Assembly: GCF_025244725.1 (NCBI RefSeq)
Contig: NZ_CP104203.1
Coordinates: forward strand, 558,001 to 622,000
DNA: 64,000 nt
Source: Chryseobacterium oranimense
Lineage (GTDB): Bacteria; Bacteroidota; Bacteroidia; Flavobacteriales; Weeksellaceae
Reading direction: 5' to 3'
Made by a program: the position numbers and the translations under genes. This document shows positions 25,866 to 34,707 of the stretch, in pieces; the stretch's first letter is position 1; each line of letters starts with the position of its first letter. The notes beneath the pieces are model-generated. The model saw nothing but the letters and a program-made list of their open reading frames with translations. It had not been told where the DNA came from and did not search any database.

Positions 25866-26996
25866 ATGCAGTACTCAAAAAAAATATCGTTAGTTTTCGT
25901 ATTATTCTCCTCCATCATATTTTCACAGAATTATAAAACCTCATCAACGGCTTTACCGGGAAAAGAATTTCCGAGAATAGATTCAGAGAGAAAAGCAGAA
26001 TTCCGTGTCTATTTTCCAGATGCAAAAACTGTAACATTAGACGGAGGCGATGGAATGAAAAGTATAAAATCTTCAGCTTCCAAAGATAAAAACGGCTTCT
26101 GGAATATTTCTACAACGCCTATGGAAACAGGGTTTCATTACTATTGGTTCAATGTAGACGGGCAGAGGACCAATGATCCCAATACTGAGCTGTATTTTGG
26201 GTACAGCCAGCCAACCAGCGGGATTGAAGTGCCTTCAGGAGAAGACTTTTTCTCAGAGAAGAATGTAAAGCACGGGAAAATTATTAATGACAGTTTAAAT
26301 TCACAAATTACACAGGGTAAGAGAAACTTTAAAGTATATCTTCCCCCAAATTACGGCGCTAAAAAATTACCCGTTCTGTATCTGTACCACGGAACCGGAG
26401 AAGATATCACAGGCTGGGAAAAGCAAGGCTATATCCTTAATATCCTTGATAATATTTTCGCAGAAAAAAAGGCTCAGGAAATGATAGTGGTAATGGATTA
26501 TGGAGTTGCACTGAATCCTGAACAGGAAAAAATGCCGGATAATTATCCAAGAACGGTTCTTTCCTCTAAAAATCTTGATAAAATCGTTACCCGCGAACTG
26601 ATTCCCTACATTGAAAAAAAATACAAAACTTCCGGCAAAAAGGCTATTGCAGGACTTTCCAGAGGGAGCTATCAGGCCATGCTTATTGGAGTTTCCCATC
26701 CCGAAACATTTTCTGCAATCGGAGCATTCAGCCCGGTAATTTATGAAGGAACAGAAAAAGATCCGTTTAAAGAACTTCCTATCGGAAATTTACTCAAGTC
26801 AAAGAAAAAGCCTTACTTCTTTATCGGAATCGGAGAAAAAGAAGATGTGTTGTTTTTTAAATTTAATCAGCTGTTGACGGATTTTTTAAACCAGAATAAA
26901 TATCCTTATACCCTATATAAATCTCCTGAAACCCGCCATGAATGGCTTACCTGGAGAAGATCGCTGTATCAGTTTACACAACAGATTTTCAAATAA
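25866..26996 (+). CDS. Secreted CE1/esterase-D-type esterase with N-terminal E-set domain (feruloyl-esterase-like)
   Basis: 376 aa with a signal peptide (LVFVLFSSIIFSQ). Residues about 35-125 form an E-set/CBM48-like beta-sandwich (AEFRVYFPDAKTVTL ... METGFHYYWFNVDG). The esterase domain from about residue 150 has RNFKVYLPPNY, VLYLYHGTGEDITGW and the nucleophile Ser265 in AGLSRGSY, with His in ETRHEWLTW. This architecture matches CE1 feruloyl esterases and enterobactin-type esterases. It shares the operon of the HSL-type gene. Ferulate specificity is only suggested by architecture. Confidence 0.85.
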   Translation: MQYSKKISLVFVLFSSIIFSQNYKTSSTALPGKEFPRIDSERKAEFRVYFPDAKTVTLDGGDGMKSIKSSASKDKNGFWNISTTPMETGFHYYWFNVDGQRTNDPNTELYFGYSQPTSGIEVPSGEDFFSEKNVKHGKIINDSLNSQITQGKRNFKVYLPPNYGAKKLPVLYLYHGTGEDITGWEKQGYILNILDNIFAEKKAQEMIVVMDYGVALNPEQEKMPDNYPRTVLSSKNLDKIVTRELIPYIEKKYKTSGKKAIAGLSRGSYQAMLIGVSHPETFSAIGAFSPVIYEGTEKDPFKELPIGNLLKSKKKPYFFIGIGEKEDVLFFKFNQLLTDFLNQNKYPYTLYKSPETRHEWLTWRRSLYQFTQQIFK

Positions 26997-27020
26997 AAAA
27001 CATGACATTTGTCATGTTTT
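26997..27020 (+). terminator. Intrinsic terminator
   Basis: Stem AAAACATGAC / GTCATGTTTT with a 4-base loop, directly after the stop codon of the CE1-type gene, ending the operon begun at 24828. Confidence 0.7.
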
Positions 27021-27058
27021 AGAATTTTATTAACTTACACTCAATAAATTACCGTTTT

Positions 27059-27934
27059 ATGGAATTACTCCTTCCTTACCTGGAGTCAGATGGTTTTAAA
27101 CAAGGTCTGATTCAGGATTACAGATTTTGTGATAAAGATTTTCTGAACTCTACTGTTCTGGAGATGCCGGAGGATTTGGGGAACGGAAAGCTGATACTTT
27201 TCAGCAAGAAGAATTTTCATTTTTTCCGTGGAAAATGGAATTTTCATGAAGAAACCATTTTCCATTCCCCGCATAAAGTAGGAGACAATGGCATGATGGA
27301 TTTCCGGATCAATAAAGAAGGGAAGATCAGCAGTAATTTTATCAATGACGAAAAAAAATTTGAACACAATACTACCGATATCGATGGCGTAAGGATTTTT
27401 GTACCTAAAACCATGTTTTCAAAAGACAACGGACTTCTGAAAGAAAAGCTGGAAAACGCGCAGCGCAATTACCTGAGTCAGGAAAAGCTCAAAACCATTT
27501 TTGACACTCCGTTTGATGATGCTTCATGCAGTATTATTCTCGAAAGTCGGATCTTAGAATTTTTAAGCTATTGGATCCATTACCTGCTATCCGATGAAAA
27601 GACTTTTGAGCATAAAAAAGCATTTGAAGACAAAATAAAACTGGCAAAAGATTTTGTTGATACCAATGCGTTTCAAAGCCTGGCCATCAGAGAGATAAGC
27701 AGGTATTGCGGGCTCAACAGCAGTGACCTGAAAAAAGGATTTAAGGATTATACCCAATTGCCGATCCATCAGTATATTATCAGAACCAGAATGGAAACAG
27801 CTCGTGCAATGCTTCTGGAAACCGAAAAATCAGTAGGAGAGATCAGTGATTTTATAGGGTATAACAACCGCGGACACTTTTCACAGCTTTATCTCCGTCA
27901 TTTCGGAAGGCTTCCTTCTGAAGAACGTCAGTAA
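27059..27934 (+). CDS. AraC family transcriptional regulator
   Basis: 291 aa. The N-terminal half is a beta-rich sensor of no recognised ligand type (ELLLPYLESDG...MPEDLGNGKLILF). The C-terminal AraC domain reads AIREISRYCGLNSSDLKKGFKDYTQL, then VGEISDFIGYNNRGHFSQLYLRHFGRLP, a good match to the double HTH. It lies between the two operons that share the 21-bp-phased direct repeats and is a prime candidate for their regulator. The other AraC gene, at 23849, is the alternative. Confidence 0.88.
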   Translation: MELLLPYLESDGFKQGLIQDYRFCDKDFLNSTVLEMPEDLGNGKLILFSKKNFHFFRGKWNFHEETIFHSPHKVGDNGMMDFRINKEGKISSNFINDEKKFEHNTTDIDGVRIFVPKTMFSKDNGLLKEKLENAQRNYLSQEKLKTIFDTPFDDASCSIILESRILEFLSYWIHYLLSDEKTFEHKKAFEDKIKLAKDFVDTNAFQSLAIREISRYCGLNSSDLKKGFKDYTQLPIHQYIIRTRMETARAMLLETEKSVGEISDFIGYNNRGHFSQLYLRHFGRLPSEERQ

Positions 27935-27953
27935 AACTTCCGGCCAATTTTTA

Positions 27954-29246
27954 TTATTTTTTGAAAATTCTGTAATTATTTGTTTTTCCGTCTTTTTTTA
28001 TAGTATAACCGTTTTTTAACAGGAGTATCCAGCCATCTCCCTCAGCTTTTTGTTCTTCAATTTTTGTGGGTATGCTTATGGACATTTTGCTCCAGTCAGG
28101 ACTCATTAATGCTCCATTCTCCACTTCAAGGATTCCCCAATTGTCAGTGACTCTGATGTTAGGGTAAACAGTTCCTTTATCTGCAATGGGTAAAATGTTT
28201 CTGGGATCAAAAGAAACATTCATCTTCTCAAAATTGATCTCCAGGTGAGGTTGTTCAATAAATTTGGATTGATACTCAATAATCTGTTTTTTGATTTTAT
28301 CTTCCCTGGCCTGTTCTTCTTTGAAAATTACAGCTCCCTGATAATGATTAGAGTTTTTTTCAGCAGCAGCTTTTAAATTGACAGGGATACTAATATCAAA
28401 TTTTTTAATAAAAAAGTCAGTAATATTCGTGTTTGCTGAAATCTCCTGATTCCATAAATTATTCTTTAAGCTCAACAAGTACCCATAAGCAGGAACGGTA
28501 TGGTAGGCAAAGGATCGTACATAGGTAGGATTTGAAAAGAAGGTGTCGATAGAACTGATAAAATGTTTTTTAGTCTGCTCCTTACTTCTGCCACTAATAG
28601 TAAATCCTGTATATTCGGCAATTCCCTCGTTAAGTTCCAACTTGTTTTCAATGCTTGCTGATTCTGGGAAAATAGTATTTCTGTATTTTCTGAAAATAAA
28701 GGCGTTGGTCAAATGCATTTTCCTTTCTTTCTCTGAATCGGAGTTGATGGCTTTTTTTAGAGCCTCCAGTTCTAAGCGAAGATATATTCTTCCATCTTTC
28801 TGGTCTAAATGATTACTTTCCTTGTTGCTCTGCGGGAATCCTAGGGAAGGCTGCGCCTTATGGAAAAGTTCGTGAGCCAGCAAATTGACCCTCTCATAAT
28901 GGTTTTTAGGTAATGGTAGCATGATCATTGCCCAGTTTTTGCCACTCCATTGAACAGAAGTATTGGCAATATTCATACTATCCGGTAATTGACCAATATA
29001 AATTTTATTTTGAAGTTTTAAGCTGTTATCTGCATTGGGTTCGTTACTGTAAACCTGTCTTGTTTTAGGATCAACTAAAAGTATACTTCCATATAAGTCT
29101 TTGTTCCAGACTTTAAATCCTTCTTTAGTTGCATTTTGGATTTCCTCGAAATAAGCGGGAATAGTATCGGAATTTAGAGGTTCCGGCTGTTGTCCCAATA
29201 GAAATAAACCTTGAACTGAACATGCGAGGCGTAAAATAATTTTCAT
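27954..29246 (-). CDS. Secreted zincin-type metallopeptidase candidate, unnamed family
   Basis: 430 aa with a short signal peptide ending near VQGLFLLGQ. The zinc-site motif is HELFH at 125-129 inside NLLAHELFHKAQPS, with a downstream NEGIAEY whose Glu207 is placed to be the third ligand (gluzincin arrangement). An all-helical part follows and a C-terminal beta domain begins near residue 350 (PRNILPIADKGTVYPNIRV). I do not recognise the family; the two motifs are the only support. It is convergent with the AraC gene and lies 384 bp from the ligase operon, divergent from it. Confidence 0.68.
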   Translation of the reverse strand: MKIILRLACSVQGLFLLGQQPEPLNSDTIPAYFEEIQNATKEGFKVWNKDLYGSILLVDPKTRQVYSNEPNADNSLKLQNKIYIGQLPDSMNIANTSVQWSGKNWAMIMLPLPKNHYERVNLLAHELFHKAQPSLGFPQSNKESNHLDQKDGRIYLRLELEALKKAINSDSEKERKMHLTNAFIFRKYRNTIFPESASIENKLELNEGIAEYTGFTISGRSKEQTKKHFISSIDTFFSNPTYVRSFAYHTVPAYGYLLSLKNNLWNQEISANTNITDFFIKKFDISIPVNLKAAAEKNSNHYQGAVIFKEEQAREDKIKKQIIEYQSKFIEQPHLEINFEKMNVSFDPRNILPIADKGTVYPNIRVTDNWGILEVENGALMSPDWSKMSISIPTKIEEQKAEGDGWILLLKNGYTIKKDGKTNNYRIFKK

Positions 29247-29483
29247 TATTGCAGCTTTAACTTTAAATTAAACATCTCCAAATAACCTTTGGACTGATTT
29301 TTTAAATATAATTAAAAAAAACTGATTGCAACAAGTTTAAAGTAAGAACATCATTTCTTAAGATTGTACATCACAAGCCTGCTTCTAAAGAATGATTTAA
29401 AACTTAAACACTTTTGGATGAAAAACTGTAAATATTGATTATATCGTTGTTTATAGAGGTTTGTATTTTTATACACTTTGAAA

Positions 29484-29550
29484 AAATTTCTTTTTCGTAT
29501 CACGGAATTTCCTTTTCGTGTCAGCACCTGTTCAGCATATTGTTAATTTG
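29484..29550 (+). promoter_or_regulatory. Paired direct repeat (21-bp phase) before the ligase-receptor operon
   Basis: Two words, AAATTTCTTTTTCGTATCAC (29484-29503) and GAATTTCCTTTTCGTGTCAG (29505-29524), repeat the 20-base word of 24745-24785 with the same 21-bp step. TTAATTTG (29543-29550), one base from TAnnTTTG, follows after 18 bp, against 19 bp in the other operon. The surrounding 384-bp gap (29247-29630) holds no gene. Confidence 0.75.
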
Positions 29551-29630
29551 GAGTTAAGATTAATTCATATGAAATTTCCTTTAATCAGGGCAGTTTTTCA
29601 TATCAATATTAACTTAATGTGAACAAAACT

Positions 29631-31157
29631 ATGCTGAACTTATCAATTTTAGTGGAAGAAAGCGCAAGAAGGAATCCGGAAAAGCCAGCCTTAAGCCTTG
29701 GAGAAACCACGATCAACTATAAAATTTTTCATGAAAAAGTTAGCCAGGCAGCTAATGCCTTTGCAAAAAAAGGAATTGGCTATGGCGATAAAGTCGCTTT
29801 ACTATGTCCTAATATCCTGCAGTTCCCGGTTATTTTTTTCGGAATATTAAAAACCGGGGCGGCGGTTGTACCGTTTAGCATTTTTCTTAAGCCTGAAGAG
29901 ATTGCCTATCAATTGTCAGATTCTGACAGTAAAATGTTTCTGTGCTTTGCAGGAACTCCGGAAATGCCTGTAGGAAAGTTCGGAAAGGAGGGATTTGATA
30001 AAAGTACTTCATGTAAAGACTTTATCAGCATAGGGAATCTGGCTGAAGATGTGGAGAATTTTGATGATTTAATTAACGGTGAAGAAACGCAATTTGAATC
30101 CTATATTACCTCATCAGAAGATACAGCCGTTATCATTTACACCTCGGGAACTACCGGAAAACCGAAAGGAGCCGAACTTTCGCATATTAATCTTTTTACC
30201 AATTCAGAAGCCAGCACCTCTATAATTGCATCTACTGAATTTGAAGCTCAGCTTGTTGTTTTACCTTTATTTCACATTTTTGGCTTAACGGTGATGATGC
30301 TTGCAGGAATACGGAGATCACTCCATCTCATCCTGATGCCTAAATTTGATGCCCAGGCAGTGTACCATTTAATTATCCGTTTTGATATCCGCATTTTTGC
30401 CGGCGTTCCCTCTATGTACTGGGCTCTTTTGAATGAGGAAAATACTGAAGAAAATACAAAAAGTATTAAAAATCTTAGAATCTGTGTTTCCGGCGGAGCA
30501 TCTCTTCCTGTAAAAATCATTGATGAATTTGAAAGCCGTTTCGGGGTTCCCATTATCGAAGGATACGGAATGTCCGAAGGTTCCCCTGTGGTGACGTTCA
30601 ACCAGCTGACAATAGGGTGTAAGCCCGGTTCCATAGGAACTCCGATCTGGGGAGTTGAGGTAAAGATTGTAGATGATGATTGCAATGAGCTTCCGGTAGG
30701 TGAAAAAGGAGAACTAGTCTTCCGTGGTCCCAACGTAATGAAATCCTATTACAAAAAGGAAAAAGAAACCCGGGAAGTCCTGAAAAACGGGTGGCTGTTT
30801 TCCGGAGACATTGCTGTAAAGGATGAAGACGGATTTTTCTTTATCGTAGACCGTAAAAAGGAAATGATTATCAGAGGCGGAATGAATGTCTACCCACGGG
30901 AAGTAGAAGAACTGATGATGAGACACCCGGATATTTCTATGGTGGCCATTATAGGAGTTGCCGATGAAAAGTTGGGTGAAGAAATAAAGGCTTTTGTTGT
31001 AAAGAAAAAAGAAAGTCAGGCCTCTGAAGAAGATATCAGGCTATGGACAAAAGAAAGAATTGCCCAATACAAATATCCCCGGATTATAGAATTTATTGAT
31101 GAGCTGCCTTTAAGCGCCACAGGAAAAATACTTAAAAAAAATTTAAAAACCATTTGA
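29631..31157 (+). CDS. Acyl-CoA synthetase / AMP-dependent ligase (class I adenylate-forming)
   Basis: 508 aa from the ATG at 29631; a GTG four codons earlier is also in frame. It activates a carboxylic acid to acyl-AMP and then acyl-CoA. Motifs in order: P-loop-like IIYTSGTTGKPKGAELSH, VSGGASLPVKII, the YGMSEGSP acyl-site, GWLFSGDIAV, FFIVDRKKEMIIRGGMNVYPREVEEL, and C-terminal PLSATGKILKKNLK with the catalytic Lys. It resembles long-chain or aryl acid-CoA ligases; the acid is not readable. It is the first gene of an operon with two esterases and a TonB receptor (31159 begins 1 bp after the stop). Confidence 0.92.
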   Translation: MLNLSILVEESARRNPEKPALSLGETTINYKIFHEKVSQAANAFAKKGIGYGDKVALLCPNILQFPVIFFGILKTGAAVVPFSIFLKPEEIAYQLSDSDSKMFLCFAGTPEMPVGKFGKEGFDKSTSCKDFISIGNLAEDVENFDDLINGEETQFESYITSSEDTAVIIYTSGTTGKPKGAELSHINLFTNSEASTSIIASTEFEAQLVVLPLFHIFGLTVMMLAGIRRSLHLILMPKFDAQAVYHLIIRFDIRIFAGVPSMYWALLNEENTEENTKSIKNLRICVSGGASLPVKIIDEFESRFGVPIIEGYGMSEGSPVVTFNQLTIGCKPGSIGTPIWGVEVKIVDDDCNELPVGEKGELVFRGPNVMKSYYKKEKETREVLKNGWLFSGDIAVKDEDGFFFIVDRKKEMIIRGGMNVYPREVEELMMRHPDISMVAIIGVADEKLGEEIKAFVVKKKESQASEEDIRLWTKERIAQYKYPRIIEFIDELPLSATGKILKKNLKTI

Positions 31158-31158
31158 A

Positions 31159-32037
31159 ATGAATTATTTTAAAATTGCAGTTCTGGCCATTGGATTATTG
31201 GCAACAGGCTGCTCCACACAAAATACCGGAAGCACTCAAACGGTTTCCGCAAATCAGAAGCAGGAAAAGCTTACCAACATACAATACGGCTCTCACGAAA
31301 GGAATGTGATGGATGTTTACCTTCCTGCCGACAGAAGCCCGAAAACAGCATTTCTTGTTCATATCCACGGAGGAGCCTGGACGCAGGGTGATAAAACCTA
31401 CGATACTAAAATCTCCGAATACCTTCTTTCACAGGGAATTGCAGTTGCCAATCTGAATTACCGCTATGCGAATCTTACGGACACTCATCTTCCGGAGCTT
31501 CTGGATGATATTGATAACGTGGTAAAGTATCTGTCTTCCCATTCCAAAGAATGGAACACGAGGAAAAACGGCTTTTCAATTTCCGGGGGAAGCTCGGGAG
31601 CCCATGTTTCGCTGATGTATGCCTATACAAAGAATCCACAGATTAAAACAATAATAGAAATGTGCGGTCCCGTGGATTTTACAGATGTTCAGACCTTGCA
31701 GTATATAAAAGCAGCGAACCTTTTAGAAGTTTTGGATAAAATGTCAGGAAACAAAGTGGTCTGGAATCCCGGTGATGCAGTTCCTGAAGCTTATGCTAAA
31801 ACGAGCCCTGTAAAATTTGTGAATCAGATTCCCACTATGATTATTCATGGTGATAAAGATGAAGTAGTTCCTATTCAACAGGCCTATATTCTTGAAAATG
31901 CCCTGAAAGCAAAAGGTGTTCAGCATAAATTGGTTGTAGTTCCCGGAGCAGGGCATCTCATTACAAAATTACCTGAAGATGAAAAGACCGTATTCACCAA
32001 CGTGGCGGAATGGCTTAAAAAATATGGTACAAATTAA
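31159..32037 (+). CDS. Lipoprotein alpha/beta hydrolase, BD-FAE-like
   Basis: 292 aa. The N-terminus is a lipoprotein signal with the lipobox LATGC. The catalytic domain has HIHGGAWTQGDK (HGG oxyanion), the nucleophile Ser145 in SGGSSGAH, Asp in IIHGDKDEVVP and His in GAGHLI. It resembles the BD-FAE class of bifunctional feruloyl/acetyl-xylan esterases and kynurenine-formamidase-like hydrolases. It starts one base after the ligase stop codon and 11 bp before the TonB receptor gene. It may release the acid that the ligase activates. Confidence 0.88.
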   Translation: MNYFKIAVLAIGLLATGCSTQNTGSTQTVSANQKQEKLTNIQYGSHERNVMDVYLPADRSPKTAFLVHIHGGAWTQGDKTYDTKISEYLLSQGIAVANLNYRYANLTDTHLPELLDDIDNVVKYLSSHSKEWNTRKNGFSISGGSSGAHVSLMYAYTKNPQIKTIIEMCGPVDFTDVQTLQYIKAANLLEVLDKMSGNKVVWNPGDAVPEAYAKTSPVKFVNQIPTMIIHGDKDEVVPIQQAYILENALKAKGVQHKLVVVPGAGHLITKLPEDEKTVFTNVAEWLKKYGTN

Positions 32038-32048
32038 CTGTTAAATAT

Positions 32049-34706
32049 ATGAAGACTAGATTTTTAAATACAAAAATAACTGTAGCCATACTTTTTCTGA
32101 CCGCCTCCTCAAATTTGCTTGCCCAGAAAAAAGAAGCTGATACAGCGAAAGCAAAAGATATTGATGAAGTAATCGTGACCGGGGTATTTGATAAAAGAAC
32201 AAGGATGAATGCTCCTGTGGCCATCTCGGTTCTGAAAAGCGAGGTCATTGAAAAACAGGTCCCTGTAAGCGCTGCAGATCTGCTGAAAAACGTTCCCGGA
32301 GTATATGTGAACTCATCATTGGGAGAGATCAGGAATAATGTAAGCTCAAGAGGGATCAGTGCCGGTTCTGCAGACGGTACGTTCGCTTATGAATATATAT
32401 CGATGCAGGAAGACGGGTTGCCGGTAACCAATACTACTTATTATAATTATGGCCCGGACTTTTTCCTCAGAGCAGATGCCACGATTTCCCAGATTGATGC
32501 GGTAAGAGGAGGGCCTGCCTCTATTACGGCTGCCAATGCACCGGGAGGAATCTTCAATTATATTTCCAAAACAGGAGGCAATAAATTCGGGGGAGAAATC
32601 CGTGCAAAATATGGAATCCAGGGAGCTAATAACTCAGGATATCATAGAATGGACGCCAACTTTGGAGGACCTTTGGGAAATAACTGGTTTTTTAACATTG
32701 GAGGGTTTTACCGGTATGACCTAGGTGCTAGGTATGCAGGCTATCCGTTTAACAACGGAGGCCAGGTAAAAGCCAATATTGCAAAAAAATACAATAAAGG
32801 AAGCCTTAAAGTTTTCCTTAAATATCTGGATGACAGAAATGGCTATGCCCAGCTAATTCCTACCAGAAACTATACGTCTCCCGAACCGGCAGAAGGGTTC
32901 AGCAGCAGTTCGTCTATGCTTATCCCGGAGCTGCAGTACAATTCCCCAGATTTTATTCATGGAGGCAATGTAGATTATAACTCTGGCCGTTTGGTGAGCA
33001 ATAAATACCGTTCTGTAGGGCTGAACTGGGATCATAATCTGGGAAATGACTGGAAGCTGTTCTTTGCAAGCAAATATTCTGATAATGATGTGGTGCAGAA
33101 TAGTGTGGGGAATTCTTTTCTTACCTCACTGGATGATATGACCTCTTATTTCTTAGTTGGCGGATTGGGAATCGGGACTTACTCCTTTAAAGATGCACTT
33201 ACGGGGCAGGAACTTGCGAGTGTGAATTCTACCCTGGGAGCAGGAGGACTGCCGGTTTACCAGATCACTAAGAACCAGCTTCCCGGTCAATCGATCCAGA
33301 ATAATTCATTTGTAATGTCAGCACTCAATTTTTATGAAAATAAAGTGAAAGAATCCATGAATCAGCTGACCATCAATAAAAAATGGAACAATATGAATTT
33401 TTCGTTTGGTGGATATTACGGCTATTCTGATGTATGGCGTTTTTCCGGAATCAACGGGATAGGGCTTACAACTTTGGAAAACAGACCGAGAATGCTCACT
33501 GTAAGTTTAACGGGTGTCACTACCTTAGATTTTACAAAACCTGGCGTTTACCAGCTGACCAATAATGACGGTTTTGCACAGGCGGCAGGGAGTACTGGAG
33601 ATTTGATTGAATTTAAAGCCAAGCAGCAGCAGGGAGCCGTATTTTTTGGACATACCTGGGATATCACGGATCACCTGACCCTGGATTGGGGAATCCGGTA
33701 TGAGAAAGTATGGATCAAAGGAGATAATATCAGAACCTATTTGTTTTCAGATAAAAACGGAGGGACCGATGGTAACATTTTTACCCTTTACAATAACAAT
33801 GCTTTAACCAAGCTTACCAATGTTGCTTATAGCAGACAGCTGGAAAATTTTTCCTACTCAGCGGCGGTGAATTATAAATTCAATAATAACGTAGCCGTAT
33901 ATGCCAGATATTCTAAAGGAAGCAAGTCTCCGGATCTTGATATGTTCTTTGCAGCCAACAGGCCGGAAACCATAGACTTATTAAATCCGCAATCCCGAAA
34001 AACACAGCAGATGGAGATGGGCTTTAAAACCAAAACCACTTATTTTGATGCCTTTATCACCCCGTTTTATAGTTTGCTGAGCAATATTCCTTACAGCTTT
34101 ATGGCGGATGACGGCAAAGGTGGCTTCTATACCACACCCTCCCTGTATAATAAAAATGAAACTTTCGGTATTGAATTGGAAACCAATATAAAGCCTGTTG
34201 ATAATTTCAATATCAGAGCTGTACTTACCCTGCAAAACCCGAAAGTTAAAGAAGGATATTTATGGAATCTAGGAAATGCAGGCCCTTCGGATGATACCGT
34301 TTCCTCGTATTCGGGAACTACGATTGCCTATACACCGAAAATTATGGCCCATGTCACCCCGAATCTGAAAGTCGGCAAAGCCTACGGATTTGTAACGTGG
34401 AGTTATATGGGTAAAAGGGAAGGAAGTAACACTAATGTTTATAAACTGCCCGGATTTTCCCAGTTTGACCTTGGAATAGGGTATAATTTAAATGAAAATA
34501 TCAGCATGCTGGTGAATGTGAACAATGTGTTTAATAAATATGGAGTAATGAGCTATCAGAGGCCGGGCACGCTTCAGCAGCAGCTTGCCGGCTTCGAAAA
34601 CTTTACCCAGGCAGAATATAATTCGGCAGTAGCCAATAATACGCCTTACTTCACTATTGCCATTCCGCCTACTTCCGCCTATCTTACGGTAACCTATAAA
34701 TTTTAA
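32049..34706 (+). CDS. TonB-dependent outer-membrane receptor
   Basis: 885 aa with a signal peptide (VAILFLTASSNLLAQ). The plug domain runs about residues 40-170: DIDEVIVTGVFDKRT is the TonB-box-like start, followed by VPVSAADLLKNVPGVYV and VRGGPASITAANAPGGIFNYISKTGG. The rest is a beta-barrel that ends in YLTVTYKF with the terminal aromatic. It has no STN or carboxypeptidase-like domain, unlike SusC. It lies between two esterase genes, so import of an ester or its product is likely. The substrate is unknown. Confidence 0.93.
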   Translation: MKTRFLNTKITVAILFLTASSNLLAQKKEADTAKAKDIDEVIVTGVFDKRTRMNAPVAISVLKSEVIEKQVPVSAADLLKNVPGVYVNSSLGEIRNNVSSRGISAGSADGTFAYEYISMQEDGLPVTNTTYYNYGPDFFLRADATISQIDAVRGGPASITAANAPGGIFNYISKTGGNKFGGEIRAKYGIQGANNSGYHRMDANFGGPLGNNWFFNIGGFYRYDLGARYAGYPFNNGGQVKANIAKKYNKGSLKVFLKYLDDRNGYAQLIPTRNYTSPEPAEGFSSSSSMLIPELQYNSPDFIHGGNVDYNSGRLVSNKYRSVGLNWDHNLGNDWKLFFASKYSDNDVVQNSVGNSFLTSLDDMTSYFLVGGLGIGTYSFKDALTGQELASVNSTLGAGGLPVYQITKNQLPGQSIQNNSFVMSALNFYENKVKESMNQLTINKKWNNMNFSFGGYYGYSDVWRFSGINGIGLTTLENRPRMLTVSLTGVTTLDFTKPGVYQLTNNDGFAQAAGSTGDLIEFKAKQQQGAVFFGHTWDITDHLTLDWGIRYEKVWIKGDNIRTYLFSDKNGGTDGNIFTLYNNNALTKLTNVAYSRQLENFSYSAAVNYKFNNNVAVYARYSKGSKSPDLDMFFAANRPETIDLLNPQSRKTQQMEMGFKTKTTYFDAFITPFYSLLSNIPYSFMADDGKGGFYTTPSLYNKNETFGIELETNIKPVDNFNIRAVLTLQNPKVKEGYLWNLGNAGPSDDTVSSYSGTTIAYTPKIMAHVTPNLKVGKAYGFVTWSYMGKREGSNTNVYKLPGFSQFDLGIGYNLNENISMLVNVNNVFNKYGVMSYQRPGTLQQQLAGFENFTQAEYNSAVANNTPYFTIAIPPTSAYLTVTYKF

Positions 34707-34707
34707 T

